A stretch of DNA of 64,000 bases from Hyphomicrobium zavarzinii ATCC 27496 (GCF_000383415.1 NZ_KB911256.1:1-64000); one strand, 5' to 3'; shown: positions 54,147 through 63,426, numbered from the stretch's first letter. Numbers and translations are program-made. The notes: generated by a model from the sequence alone, not told the origin.

Positions 54147-55664
54147 ATGTCCGATTTGAAGTCCCAGGTCATGGAGCGGTTGCGCCGCGTCAAAGGCCCC
54201 GATCTGGACGGCAACATCGTCGATCTCGGCCTGGTTTCCGATATCCTGATCAAGGACGGCCGCGTTTACTTTTCCATCACCGTGCCCGCCTCGCGCGCCG
54301 AGGAGCTGGAGCCATTGCGCGGTGCAGCAGAGAAGGTCGTGAAGGAGATCGAGGGCGTTGCGGGCGTGGTCGCGGTGCTCACCGCGGAGGCCGCTCCTGG
54401 CCGCGAGCCGCCTCAGCCCAAGCCCTCTTCTGGCAATGGCCGTGAGCATCCGCGCGTCACCGAGGCACGCGCCCGTGGCACCGCAGGCGATGCCGGCCAC
54501 CGCCCCTCGCAGCAGCAGGCCGCAGCGCCCGTCCGCCAGACGCAGGGTGTGCCCAGCGTCAAGCACATCGTCGCCGTCGCCTCGGGCAAGGGCGGCGTCG
54601 GCAAATCTACGGTCGCTGCCAACTTGGCGCTCGGCTTCCAGGCCATCGGCCTCAAGGCCGGCATCATGGACGCGGACATCTATGGTCCCTCCCAGCCGCG
54701 CCTGCTCGGCATCACCGGAAAGCCGGAGGCGAGCGCCGACAAGAAGCTCTTGCCGATGGAAGGTTACGGCATCAAGGCCATGTCCATGGGCTTCATGGTC
54801 GAGGAAGGCACGCCCATCGTCTGGCGCGGCCCCATGGTGGTCGGCGCGCTCAATCAGATGCTGCGCGAGGTGCTCTGGGGCGATCTCGACGTGCTGGTGA
54901 TCGATATGCCGCCCGGCACCGGCGACGTGCAGCTCACCATCGCCCAGCAGGTGCCGCTCTCCGGCGCCGTGATCGTCTCGACGCCGCAGGATCTGGCGCT
55001 GATCGACGCCCGCAAGGGTCTCGCCATGTTCCGCAAGGTCAACGTGCCGCTGCTCGGCATCGTCGAGAACATGAGCTACTTCATCGCGCCCGATACGGGA
55101 GCGCGCTACGACATCTTCGGCCACGGCGGCGCCAAGGCCGAGGCGGAGAAGCTGGAGGTGCCGTTCCTCGGCGAGGTGCCGCTTACCATCGAGGTGCGCG
55201 AGACGTCGGATTCCGGCCGGCCCGTCACAGCGACAGCGCCCGACAGCCCGAGCGCGCAGATCTTCCGCGAGATCGCCGCAAAGGCGTGGTCCGAGCTCGA
55301 GCGCGCCGCAGGCCGTGGCATGAAGCCGCCGAAGCTCGAGATCGTGCACGGCGGCGAAGCCCTGCACGTGACCTTCGCCACGCGCGACGATCACGAGCTG
55401 TCCGCCGAGTTCCTGCGCGTGCTGAGCCCCTCCGCTGAGGTGCAAGGCCACTCGAAGGATCAGCGCGTCACCGTCGGGGGCAAGAAGAACGTTAAGATCC
55501 GCGAGCTGCGCGGCGTGGGTAACTACGCCGTCCGCATCGTCTTCGATGACGGACACGACACCGGCCTCTACACGTGGTCCTATCTGCACATGCTCTCGCT
55601 GCAGAAGGACAAGCGCTGGGGCGACTATCTCGCCGAGCTCAAGGCGAAGAAGCTCTCGCGCTGA
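54147..55664 (+). CDS. Mrp/ApbC Fe-S carrier fused to DUF971
   Basis: This 505-residue protein has three parts: a MIP18/DUF59 domain (about 5-80), a linker rich in Pro/Gly, a ParA-type P-loop ATPase (Walker A ASGKGGVGKST, residues 146-155; VIDMPPGTGDVQLTIAQQ), and a C-terminal DUF971 domain (about 405-500, GEALHVTFATRDDHELSAEF). Mrp proteins deliver Fe-S clusters to apo-proteins. The CxxC usual after NMSYF is replaced by NMSYFIAPDTG, as in many alphaproteobacteria. The DUF971 fusion is notable, because this domain is usually separate. Confidence 0.92.
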   Translation: MSDLKSQVMERLRRVKGPDLDGNIVDLGLVSDILIKDGRVYFSITVPASRAEELEPLRGAAEKVVKEIEGVAGVVAVLTAEAAPGREPPQPKPSSGNGREHPRVTEARARGTAGDAGHRPSQQQAAAPVRQTQGVPSVKHIVAVASGKGGVGKSTVAANLALGFQAIGLKAGIMDADIYGPSQPRLLGITGKPEASADKKLLPMEGYGIKAMSMGFMVEEGTPIVWRGPMVVGALNQMLREVLWGDLDVLVIDMPPGTGDVQLTIAQQVPLSGAVIVSTPQDLALIDARKGLAMFRKVNVPLLGIVENMSYFIAPDTGARYDIFGHGGAKAEAEKLEVPFLGEVPLTIEVRETSDSGRPVTATAPDSPSAQIFREIAAKAWSELERAAGRGMKPPKLEIVHGGEALHVTFATRDDHELSAEFLRVLSPSAEVQGHSKDQRVTVGGKKNVKIRELRGVGNYAVRIVFDDGHDTGLYTWSYLHMLSLQKDKRWGDYLAELKAKKLSR

Positions 55665-55784
55665 GAGTGCGGCAGCCACGCAACGCCAATGGGCCGGGCT
55701 GGAGATAACTTCGGCACGGCCACATTCTTGCTAAGAATCGAAGACTTTCTGCGTCCTGTCACTGGGAACGTCGGGGGACGCTAC

Positions 55785-56282
55785 GTGAAATCTGCTTCGG
55801 TCCGCATTGTCTGCGGCGCGGCCATCGCGCTCGCCGCCGGAACACTCGGTCTCGCCTCGCTCGCTGAGACCGCCCACGCGAAGAAGCCCGGCAAGACCTA
55901 CTGCTACAACAGCGTCTGCCATCGCGTGAAAACCAGCTCCGAGATGGAAAAGCTCGTCGGCTTCGAGGAGGTGGTGACGGCCTCTTTCTACGACGACTGC
56001 AAGGTCGATCCCGGCAATCCCTGCACGATCCTCTCGTCCGGCGAGGAGATGCGCGCCGACCTTCCCGACAACGCCGCGAGCCCGGTCTATCCCAACGGCA
56101 CGATCCTGGTGCTCGTGAACCCCAAGACGGAAGCGATGGCGCTCGTGCGCATCAACAACTCGGGGCCGTACGTCAAAGGCCGCATGCTGGACGTCTCACG
56201 CGCCACGGCCGAAAAGCTCGGCTTCGCCAAGATGGGCATCGCACGCCTGAAGGTGACCGTGATCAGCGGCCCGCTGAGCTAG
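55785..56282 (+). CDS. RlpA-like double-psi beta-barrel exported protein
   Basis: This 165-residue protein starts with GTG at MKSASVRIV (GGGGGAC eight bases upstream) and has a signal peptide (cleavage near AHAKK). The mature domain is a double-psi barrel: VVTASFYDDC, then LSSGEEMRADLPDNAASPVYPNGT and the RlpA hallmark VRINNSGPYVKGRMLDVSRATAEKLGF. RlpA proteins bind or cut denuded septal peptidoglycan. The catalytic Asp of RlpA transglycosylases lies in GRMLDVS. Four Cys occur in the mature region. Confidence 0.85.
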   Translation: MKSASVRIVCGAAIALAAGTLGLASLAETAHAKKPGKTYCYNSVCHRVKTSSEMEKLVGFEEVVTASFYDDCKVDPGNPCTILSSGEEMRADLPDNAASPVYPNGTILVLVNPKTEAMALVRINNSGPYVKGRMLDVSRATAEKLGFAKMGIARLKVTVISGPLS

Positions 56283-56312
56283 GCTCCAAGAGAGCCCGCT
56301 CGTCTTCCTCGC

Positions 56313-57245
56313 TCAGTAGAAGAGGCTCGAGACGCTTTCCTCGCGCGAGGTGCGCTGGATGGCTTCGCCGAGCAGGGGAGCGATCGAGAGCACTCGGATG
56401 TTGCGCGCAGCCTGCACCGCCGCCGTCGGCAGGATCGAATCCGTGATGACGAGCGATTTCAGCCGCGAATTCTGAATACGCGAGACGGCGCCACCTGAAA
56501 GCACGCCGTGCGTAATGTAGGCGCTGACCTCGGTCGCGCCTTTGGCCAGCAGCGCTTCCGCAGCGTTCACGAGCGTGCCGCCGCTATCGACGATGTCGTC
56601 GATGAGGATGCACAGCTTGCCCTGCACGTCGCCGATGACGTTCATGACCTCGGACTCGCCCGGCCGCTCGCGCCGCTTGTCGCAGATCGCGATCGGCACG
56701 TCGATGCGCTTGGCAAGCGCACGCGCGCGCACCACGCCGCCGACGTCGGGTGAGACGACGACGACGTTCTTGCTGCCGTAGCGGTCCTCGATGTCGCGCA
56801 CCATCACCGGTGCCGCGAACAGGTTGTCGGTCGGGATGTCGAAGAAGCCCTGGATCTGCCCGGCGTGCAGGTCGAGCGTCAGCACGCGATCTGCGCCGGC
56901 GCGCTCGATCAGGTTGGCGACGAGCTTCGCCGAGATTGGCGTGCGCGGGCCGGGCTTCCGGTCCTGCCGCGCATAGCCGTAATAGGGAATGACCGCCGTG
57001 ATGCGCCGGGCTGATGAGCGCTTCAGCGCGTCGATCAGGATCAGCAGCTCCATCAGGTTGTCGTTGGCGGGGAACGACGTCGACTGGATGACGAACGCAT
57101 CCTGGCCGCGCACGTTCTCCTGGATCTCCACGAACACTTCCATGTCCGCGAAGCGCTTCACCTGAGACTTCGCAGGCGAGATCTTGAGATACTGTGCAAT
57201 AGCCTCAGCCAGCGGCCGGTTGCTGTTTCCGGCAACGATCTTCAT
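56313..57245 (-). CDS. prs: Ribose-phosphate pyrophosphokinase
   Basis: This enzyme makes PRPP from ribose-5-phosphate and ATP for nucleotide, His and Trp synthesis. The 310-residue protein has [18 protein letters not shown] at the start, [20 protein letters not shown] (ATP/flexible loop), [22 protein letters not shown] and the PRPP loop [19 protein letters not shown]. The start at MKIVAGNS fits the family. It converges with the RlpA-like gene. Confidence 0.96.
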   Translation of the reverse strand: MKIVAGNSNRPLAEAIAQYLKISPAKSQVKRFADMEVFVEIQENVRGQDAFVIQSTSFPANDNLMELLILIDALKRSSARRITAVIPYYGYARQDRKPGPRTPISAKLVANLIERAGADRVLTLDLHAGQIQGFFDIPTDNLFAAPVMVRDIEDRYGSKNVVVVSPDVGGVVRARALAKRIDVPIAICDKRRERPGESEVMNVIGDVQGKLCILIDDIVDSGGTLVNAAEALLAKGATEVSAYITHGVLSGGAVSRIQNSRLKSLVITDSILPTAAVQAARNIRVLSIAPLLGEAIQRTSREESVSSLFY

Positions 57246-57334
57246 GGTCTGGCCGCCCCTGCCATTATCTCCACGCGCATCGAATGGCATGGACGCTCCT
57301 CATGCGACACTTCGATGACGCGCCTTCTAACGCG

Positions 57335-57365
57335 CGGGCCCGGGTGTGTAAACCACCCGGGCCCG
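57335..57365. terminator. Strong stem-loop between prs and the duplicated lipoprotein gene
   Basis: CGGGCCCGGGTG (57335-57346) pairs with CACCCGGGCCCG (57354-57365) around a 7-base loop. It lies after the stop of the minus-strand lipoprotein gene and before the prs start, so it most likely ends the lipoprotein transcript. No clear T-run follows. Confidence 0.6.
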
Positions 57366-57430
57366 GCATGTTTAGCAGACTCTGTTGAAGTGTGGCCAGC
57401 GCCCCTCACGCCGCGCCACCTTACGAACGA

Positions 57431-58534
57431 TCAGTTCACTTTGCTCTGCGGCGGCAGCAGTTTCAGGATGCCCTGGGCGGCGGCAGCGGCCGCCGCATCG
57501 GCGGTCTTGCCCCAGGCGCCATCCAGAGACCCTTGAGGAATCTCGTTCTTCTGCGACACCGTGCCGAGCTTCTTGCCCTGAGGATCCTTAACGTTCCAGT
57601 CGATCTGAATCGGCTGCTTGCCGTTCTGGCCCTCGCCCACCACGACCTTGCCCTCGACCCTGTAGGTCTGAGCCGAAGCCGTCTCGGTGAGAGCCAGGCC
57701 GTTGCGGGTCAGCTCGCGCTGGATCGCGCTGGTAAGCGCGACGCCGCCGTCGCCGGGCGCGCCGGTCACGCTCGGCACCATGGCCGTCACCGCGCCTTCA
57801 CGCGCGATGCTGCCGGTGGTGGGACCGCCTGCCGCGGACGGCGGAATGGGGTTGGCCGTCGCCTGCGGCTGAGCGTAAGCCGTCGGCGTCGCAGCCGTCT
57901 GCACGGAGCCAGCGACCGCCGGAGCCGTCTGCGGGGAAACCGCAGCACCCGTAGTCGAGCCGCCCATGGCAACGGGAGCGGATGCACCCTGCGTCGGCAG
58001 CCAGGTGGCGAGCGAGCCCGCCGTCTTGCTCGAGATCGTATCAACAACCTGCGGGGTCACTGCGGCCCACGGGTCCTTGGACTGAGCGCCCGCGAGCACT
58101 TCCTCGCCGGTGATCCGGTTCACGCGCTTGCCCGAGGGATCGGTGACGTCCCAGATGTAGGAAACCTTCGTGCGTCCCTTCTCGCGTGCCGACACCACGT
58201 AGCCGCGCAGAGTGAACTCAGCCTTGTCGTTCGCGCCCTTGGCAACGGTGATCCGCTGCGATTCGATGGCGCTCGTGAGCTGCGTCTGAAGCTGCTTTGC
58301 GACCGCATCGGGCGCGCCGATCACCGGAGCGATGGCGATTTTCGGAGTCTGCGAGATGGAAGCCGCCGGCGGCTGTCCAGTGGACAGTGACGCGTTCGGG
58401 TCGGCGGCGTTGTTCGCAAACAGGTTGGCACCCGTCTCGCACCCACCCAGGCCGAAAGCCACGAAAGTTGCGAAGACTGCGAACACGACTGATCTGTTAC
58501 CACGCCATGCCGCAGCAGCATCAATGGTCGTCAC
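57431..58534 (-). CDS. Lipoprotein with two copies of a periplasmic domain
   Basis: This 367-residue protein starts with GTG (GGGGGAC upstream) and has a lipobox LGGC at 29-32. The mature part contains two diverged copies of one domain: about 65-175 (KIAIAPVIGAPDAVAKQLQT ... FTLRGYVV ... VSYIWDVTDPSGKRV) and about 258-365 (TAMVPSVTGAPGDGGVALTS ... YRVEGKVVV ... IQIDWNVKDPQGKKLG), separated by an Ala/Thr/Pro-rich linker (about 180-250). No catalytic motif is visible. Localisation is probably the outer membrane, by lipoprotein logic. Function unknown. Confidence 0.8.
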   Translation of the reverse strand: MTTIDAAAAWRGNRSVVFAVFATFVAFGLGGCETGANLFANNAADPNASLSTGQPPAASISQTPKIAIAPVIGAPDAVAKQLQTQLTSAIESQRITVAKGANDKAEFTLRGYVVSAREKGRTKVSYIWDVTDPSGKRVNRITGEEVLAGAQSKDPWAAVTPQVVDTISSKTAGSLATWLPTQGASAPVAMGGSTTGAAVSPQTAPAVAGSVQTAATPTAYAQPQATANPIPPSAAGGPTTGSIAREGAVTAMVPSVTGAPGDGGVALTSAIQRELTRNGLALTETASAQTYRVEGKVVVGEGQNGKQPIQIDWNVKDPQGKKLGTVSQKNEIPQGSLDGAWGKTADAAAAAAAQGILKLLPPQSKVN

Positions 58535-58737
58535 GATGACGTCCCCCTGTGAATGATCCGCTGTTCTCCGGCGGCCGGCGTACAGACTTTGCGGCCATTT
58601 CTCCTAAAACGCTGCCGGTACCCTCTACCGAGTCCTGTATCTACCCGCCCGCCGTGCGTCCAGACGGAATCGAGGTGAAAACGGTGTCGTGGCTAATTCT
58701 GTCCGCAACATCCACAACGCGATTGTGGATTTTGCAG

Positions 58738-59511
58738 TTAGGCCACAACAATGGCGGAGATTTGGCGCCCGTAATCGGGCTCATTTCGATGTGTTGCTCG
58801 CCGAAAGCTGTAGAACATCGATTCGTTCTCGTAGGTGCACGGAGACTGTTGCTCGCTGCGGCGCAGGCCGAGCCGGCCGAGCCGATGCATCACATAGCCG
58901 GGCAGGTCGAAGTGGGGCGTCTTGCGCCCCTTGGGAATGGTAAAGAACCGGGCGTTGCCTGCGTCCGCGGCTTCGAACGCGGCCACGAACTCGGGGCCCA
59001 CCTCGTAGGACTTGGGCCCGATCGAGGGACCGAGCGCGGCAAAAATGCGTGAGCGATCAGCGCCAATGCCCTCCATGGCGGCCACAGTGGCTTCCAGAAT
59101 GCCGCCGAGGGCGCCTCGCCATCCGGCGTGAGCCGCCCCCACGACCCCCGCGTCAGCGTCGGCGAACAGCACTGGCGCGCAGTCGGCCGTCAGGATGCCG
59201 ATCACGAGGCCGCGCGTCTTGGTGACGAGCGCGTCGCCCTTGGGCAGCTCGTCGCGCGGGACGAGCCGGTCCACGACATGCGCCTCCGCACTGTGGGTTT
59301 GGTAAATGGTCTGAACATCGTCTCCAAAGCTGCCGAGATGCTGGGCCACGCGGGAGCGGTTCTCGATCACCGACACGGCGTTGTCCTTGGAGCCCGCTCC
59401 GCAGTTGAGGCTGGCGTAGATCCCGCGGGAGGTGCCGCCCTGCCGGGTGAAGAAGCCGTGACGGATGCCGGGGAGGATGGAGAGGCTATCGGCCTCGAGG
59501 GGGCTCAGCAT
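58738..59511 (-). CDS. pgeF: PgeF/YfiH-family purine nucleoside phosphorylase-like protein
   Basis: This 257-residue protein of the former laccase-like family has GFFTRQGGTSRGIYASLNCG, VYQTHSAE-like IYQTHSAEAHVV, ADCAPVLFADADAGVVGAAHAGWRGALGGI and the end region CTYENESMFYSFRR. The conserved His, Cys, His metal site lies in these segments. Members edit peptidoglycan precursors (PgeF) or process purine nucleosides. It is the last gene of an lgt-midA-pgeF operon. Confidence 0.9.
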   Translation of the reverse strand: MLSPLEADSLSILPGIRHGFFTRQGGTSRGIYASLNCGAGSKDNAVSVIENRSRVAQHLGSFGDDVQTIYQTHSAEAHVVDRLVPRDELPKGDALVTKTRGLVIGILTADCAPVLFADADAGVVGAAHAGWRGALGGILEATVAAMEGIGADRSRIFAALGPSIGPKSYEVGPEFVAAFEAADAGNARFFTIPKGRKTPHFDLPGYVMHRLGRLGLRRSEQQSPCTYENESMFYSFRRATHRNEPDYGRQISAIVVA

Positions 59512-59555
59512 GGGCTCACTGTTCTTGATTGGGATCAGATGAAACGGCTTATACC

Positions 59556-60698
59556 TTATGCGTCGGCCTGCTCGAAAGCGGGCAACGGAGGAAGCGCGGG
59601 CGAGCGCACGCCGAGCACCAGGAAACGGGAGCCCATGCCCGTGGGCGCGATCAGGCGCGCCACGCCGGCTTCGATCTCGGACGCCATCGCCGGATTGGCC
59701 GACATCAGCCGCGAAGCGCGTTCGATGATGCCGAGGCGCCCCAGGAACTCCGCTTGCGGCATGGGGCCATCGACCGCGAGACCGGCCGCGGCGCAGCTCT
59801 TGGTGAAGCTCTGGAAGTCGACCTGCGCCGAGAGGTCCGTCTCCCCCGGCCGGTGGAACGGCGAAACGTGCTTCTGCCCCGCCACGCCCTGCAGCGTGTC
59901 GCCGAAGCCGGTTGCGGTGTGGCCGTAGTCGATGAACAGCGCCGCGAGCGGCGCGAGGCTCGCGCGGCTGCGAAGACCGGCGGCGACCACGGCCTCATGG
60001 TCTGCGCAGACTTCGAGAATATCCCCGTCCCGGGGAGCTGTCGGCGTCTCGTGGAGCAAGGCGGGGTCCAGCCGGGCACCGCGATCGAGCGTGAACTGCA
60101 ACGCGCCCCCGGCGTCGACGGTTACCTTGCGGGCCCGCCAGTCCCCCTCTGCATAGACGAGCTGCGCGACCGGAAGCGCGTCGAGAAACTCGTTGGCGAG
60201 CACGATGGTCGGATGATCCGGGATATGCGACTCACTCGTGAGCGCTGAGACGGCGTCGCCATGAAAATGAACGGGCACGCCGCATTCGGCCAGCGTCACG
60301 CGCTGAAGATCGCGCAGCGTCTCGTTGCTGTCGACAAGGTGAACCGACAGCGCGCTCCGGAAAGCCGGCACGAGGCGCGCGGCACGCAGTGCGTCCCGCA
60401 TCATCGTTCCCCGCCCCGCGCCGAGCTCGACCAGATTGACCCGGCCCGGCGAGCCCATCTGCTGCCACACGACGGCGCACCACAGCCCGATCAGCTCGCC
60501 GAACACCTGGCTGATCTCGGGCGCCGTGACGAAATCGCCCGCCGCGCCGATCGCGGACCGGCGCTTGTAGTAGCCGTGCTCCGGATCGGCGAGACAGGCG
60601 AGCATGTACGCCGAAACGTCGATCGGGCCATCGCGGCGGATGCGGGCCTTGAGCTTCGCGCCGAGCGGCGTCTCCGCGTTGGTGGTCTCGGCTGTCAT
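59556..60698 (-). CDS. midA: MidA-family (NDUFAF7-like) class I methyltransferase
   Basis: This 380-residue SAM-dependent methyltransferase shows DFVTAPEISQVFGELIGLW, then the SAM site NLVELGAGRGTMMRDALRA, VLANEFLDALPVAQLVY and LFIDYGHTATGFGDTLQ. The mitochondrial homologue methylates an arginine of complex I. Its ATG overlaps the lgt stop in an ATGA (60695-60698), so they are translationally coupled. The lgt-midA pairing is typical in alphaproteobacteria. Confidence 0.9.
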   Translation of the reverse strand: MTAETTNAETPLGAKLKARIRRDGPIDVSAYMLACLADPEHGYYKRRSAIGAAGDFVTAPEISQVFGELIGLWCAVVWQQMGSPGRVNLVELGAGRGTMMRDALRAARLVPAFRSALSVHLVDSNETLRDLQRVTLAECGVPVHFHGDAVSALTSESHIPDHPTIVLANEFLDALPVAQLVYAEGDWRARKVTVDAGGALQFTLDRGARLDPALLHETPTAPRDGDILEVCADHEAVVAAGLRSRASLAPLAALFIDYGHTATGFGDTLQGVAGQKHVSPFHRPGETDLSAQVDFQSFTKSCAAAGLAVDGPMPQAEFLGRLGIIERASRLMSANPAMASEIEAGVARLIAPTGMGSRFLVLGVRSPALPPLPAFEQADA

Positions 60699-61546
60699 GT
60701 CCGCGCGGCGCTGGTCTGCTGGCGGGCGCGCCAGATGAGGTAGAGCCCGCCGAGCAGCATCGGCAGGGAGTACACCTGCCCCGCCGTGAAGGGGCCGATG
60801 TTGAAGAGGTGCTCCGCGTGCGGCTCGCGGAAGATTTCCGAGAACGAGCGCGCGAGCGCGTAGCCCGAGAGAAACACGCCCGTCACCAGCCCCGGAGACT
60901 TGAGCGCGCCGAACGTGTGCGTGAGGAGCCTCAGCACGAGGAAAAGAGCGAGACCCTCCAGCGCCGCCTCGTAGAGCTGGCTCGGATGGCGGGTTGCGGG
61001 CTCGATCGCGGGGTGGAGCCATTTGGCATGCGGAAACACCATTGCCCACGGCACATCCGAGACGCGGCCGAACAACTCGCCATTGATGAAGTTTGCGAGG
61101 CGCCCGAAGAAGAGCCCGATCGGCACCGCTGCGGTGCCGAGATCCATGGCGCTGAGCGCGCTGATCTTGTTGCGCACGGCGAACAGCCAAACCGCGAGCC
61201 CGCACCCCGCGAGCGCGCCATGGAAGCTCATGCCGCCCTTCCACACCGCGAAGATGTCGAGCGGGGCGGCGAGATAGGTGCCGGGTTCGTAAAGGAAGAC
61301 ATAGCCGAGCCGCCCGCCCGCGATGACGCCGATCGTGATGTAGAGCAGGAGGTCGTCCACCTTCTCGAGGCTGAAGGGCGGCGTGTTGTTGCGCCAGAGC
61401 TGCGGCTGCTGCAGCAGCCGCCTGACGTAGATCCAGCCGAGGATCAGCCCCACGAGGTAGGCGAGGCCGTACCATTTGATGGCGAACGGCCCGATGGAGA
61501 TGGCAACCGGATCGAAATCTGGAAAGGGAATGGCGAGAAGGTTCAT
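60695..61546 (-). CDS. lgt: Phosphatidylglycerol-prolipoprotein diacylglyceryl transferase
   Basis: Lgt adds the first lipid to prolipoproteins at the inner membrane. The 283-residue protein has about seven membrane segments. Signatures are IKWYGLAYLVGLILGWIYV at the start, GGRLGYVFLYEPGTYL, SFHGALAGCGLAVWLF and the core GRLANFINGELFGR. The start MNLLAIPFPDF is preferred. Substrate lipoproteins in this window include the products at 57431 and 43955. Confidence 0.95.
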   Translation of the reverse strand: MNLLAIPFPDFDPVAISIGPFAIKWYGLAYLVGLILGWIYVRRLLQQPQLWRNNTPPFSLEKVDDLLLYITIGVIAGGRLGYVFLYEPGTYLAAPLDIFAVWKGGMSFHGALAGCGLAVWLFAVRNKISALSAMDLGTAAVPIGLFFGRLANFINGELFGRVSDVPWAMVFPHAKWLHPAIEPATRHPSQLYEAALEGLALFLVLRLLTHTFGALKSPGLVTGVFLSGYALARSFSEIFREPHAEHLFNIGPFTAGQVYSLPMLLGGLYLIWRARQQTSAART

Positions 61547-61821
61547 GGCGCTTGCGGATTTCCCTTTCGCGTTCAATGGCTCATAGTGCCAGCCGGAGCG
61601 GCGGGCGGACGCTGCCGGGTCTCGGCAAGCGAGTCAAGCGATCCTCGCCCGGGCGCTTGAACCGTGCCCTGCGAACCACCATAGTCCGGACAGATGACAG
61701 CAGACCCCAGGCCGCACGCGCCCCGAGCGGACTGCGGCTCTTGCGACGCTCCCCATGCCAGCGGCGGCGGAGTATCAGACGAAAAAGCGCGTCGCCCGGC
61801 GCGCCAGCGGAAGGAACCCCG

Positions 61822-62103
61822 ATGACCCAGACCTCAAATCGTCTGCTCGATGAAGTCGCCAAGCTGATGACGGACGCTGCCGGTGCCGCTCAAGGTGTCC
61901 GCCGCGAGGTGGAGGGCGTCATGCGCGCGCAGGCCGAACGGCTGCTGGAGAGCATGGACCTCGTGAAGCGCGAGGAGTTCGAGGCTGCGAAGGCCATGGC
62001 CGAGAAGGCTCGCGCCGAGAACGAGCGGCTGGCCGGTCTCATCACCGCTCTCGAAGCCCGCGTGGCCGCGCTCGAAGGCAGCACGCCGCGCTCGGGTGTC
62101 TAG
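61822..62103 (+). CDS. ubiK: UbiK-family ubiquinone biosynthesis accessory factor
   Basis: This 93-residue, highly helical protein starts MTQTSNRLLDEVAKLMTDAA and has the family pattern: an N-terminal amphipathic helix, VRREVEGVMRAQAERLLESMDLVKREEFEAAK and a C-terminal coiled coil (LAGLITALEARVAALEG). UbiK/YqiC proteins assist the Ubi complex in ubiquinone synthesis. GGAAGG precedes the ATG. It diverges from lgt. Confidence 0.85.
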   Translation: MTQTSNRLLDEVAKLMTDAAGAAQGVRREVEGVMRAQAERLLESMDLVKREEFEAAKAMAEKARAENERLAGLITALEARVAALEGSTPRSGV

Positions 62104-62105
62104 AC

Positions 62106-62375
62106 CATGATCGCTTCGGACCCTATCAGTCCGAAGCGTGAATCATTGGTCTCATTGAAGTCCCATGGTCGCTTCGGACCCTATCAGTCCGAAGCGTGAA
62201 TCATCGGTCTCACTGAAGTCCCATGATCGCTTCGGACCCTATCAGTCCGAAGCGTGAATCATTGGTCTCATTGAAGTCCCATGGTCGCTTCGGACCCTAT
62301 CAGTCCGAAGCGTGAATCATCGGTCTCACTGAAGTCCCATGATCGCTTCGGACCCTATCAGTCCGAAGCGTGAAT
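62106..62375. repeat. Five tandem copies of a 58-bp hairpin repeat
   Basis: Units begin at 62106, 62164, 62222, 62280 and 62338, exactly 58 bases apart; the last matches for about 38 bases and then diverges. Each unit holds the perfect inverted repeat CGCTTCGGAC / GTCCGAAGCG (10-bp stem, 7-base loop CCTATCA). Units 1 and 3 share one variant (CATGATCGC and ATTGGTCTCATTG), units 2 and 4 another (CATGGTCGC and ATCGGTCTCACTG), so a 116-bp dimer was itself duplicated. It begins three bases after the ubiK stop. No reading frame runs through it. There are no unique spacers, so it is not CRISPR. Confidence 0.93.
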
Positions 62376-62860
62376 TTTCGATCTTACTGATGGCCTTGAG
62401 CGGCGATCGGGAGTGATCGGGCTCTAGCCCTTCGCGCGTCTCGGCACGAGATGCCTCGGTGCTTCGTTCCGCTTGTCGAGTGCGCGGCCGCCGTTTCCAC
62501 ATCGCAAAATCGACTTTTCAACATTTGGCGTCAGCGAGTTGCGCAAACGCTGCGCCTTAAGCGTCGCGACACCATTTTGCCCACTTTGCTCGTGGACAAA
62601 ACCGCCATCGGCTTGCGACTCGTGCGCCCCTCTGTTTTCGTCTGCGGCGTTCAGAGTGCTTCGAAACGCGGGTCAATTTTCCCCGTTGCGAGGCTGGCTC
62701 GACAGGGGAGCTGCGGTGCCTTTGCTCAGCCGTTGAGAACGCGAAGCACCCGGGGACAAGTCGAGTTTCGCCCCAATCAGGTCATCGGCAGAGCGTGCAG
62801 TGCGGCGATCAGGAATGCCGGCAGCCGAACGAGGTCGCCGAGCAGGTTGAAGGAGCCAGA
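62376..62860. other. Intergenic region after the hairpin array
   Basis: This 485-base stretch shows no convincing gene; a plus-strand ORF across it has basic, shadow-like composition and changes into the wrong frame over the YbjN gene. It probably contains the promoter of the YbjN-proC pair near its right end. Confidence 0.45.
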
Positions 62861-63358
62861 ATGGCATCGTCCGAAAAGGGCAATCAGCGCATCACTCACC
62901 CGATCGATCTGGTGGAGCAGCTTGCTGCGAACTATGACTGGCAGACGGATCGCACGGGCGACGACGAGCTGACGCTGGTCGTGGGCGGCAATTGGACCGA
63001 CTATCACGTCTCGCTCAACTGGCGCGATGACCTCGAGGCCTTGCATCTGGCCTGCGCGTTCGATTTCCGGGTGCCCGAGACGCGCCTCAACGAGATGTAC
63101 CGCTTGATTGCCCAGATCAACGAGCAGCTCTGGCTCGGCCATTTCGATCTGTGGACCCAGGAAGGCCTGGTGATGTTCCGCCACGCCCTGCTGCTCAATG
63201 GCGCCGTGATCACGCCGGGCCAGTGCGAAGCCATCCTCAAGGCCGCTCTCGAAGCCTGCGAGCGCTACTATCAGGCCTTCCAGTTCGTCGTTTGGGCGGG
63301 TAAGGAGAGCCGGGAAGCGCTCGTCTCGACCATGTTCCAGACCGAGGGCCAAGCCTAA
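62861..63358 (+). CDS. YbjN-domain protein
   Basis: This 165-residue protein has the YbjN/DUF1821-like fold, similar to type III secretion chaperones: ELTLVVGGNWTDYHVSLNW, LHLACAFDFRVPETRLNEMY then LIAQINEQLWLGHFDLWTQE and GLVMFRHALLL. GAAGGAG precedes the ATG. It lies 68 bases upstream of proC, a pairing common in Hyphomicrobiales. The role is unknown; E. coli YbjN affects motility and stress tolerance. Confidence 0.88.
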   Translation: MASSEKGNQRITHPIDLVEQLAANYDWQTDRTGDDELTLVVGGNWTDYHVSLNWRDDLEALHLACAFDFRVPETRLNEMYRLIAQINEQLWLGHFDLWTQEGLVMFRHALLLNGAVITPGQCEAILKAALEACERYYQAFQFVVWAGKESREALVSTMFQTEGQA

Positions 63359-63426
63359 GCCGCCTCTGGACAAAGCTGAGCTGCGTCTGCGGCGGTCCCC
63401 GCAGAGAAGCAGAACGGCACGGCACA

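Noticed and set aside
53325-55679. A 784-codon minus-strand open frame
   Set aside because: It overlaps the mrp-DUF971 gene in antisense and the TRAP small permease in another frame. Neither part has protein features.
62106-62375. CRISPR array
   Set aside because: The repeats are directly contiguous at 58 bases with no unique spacers and no cas genes nearby.
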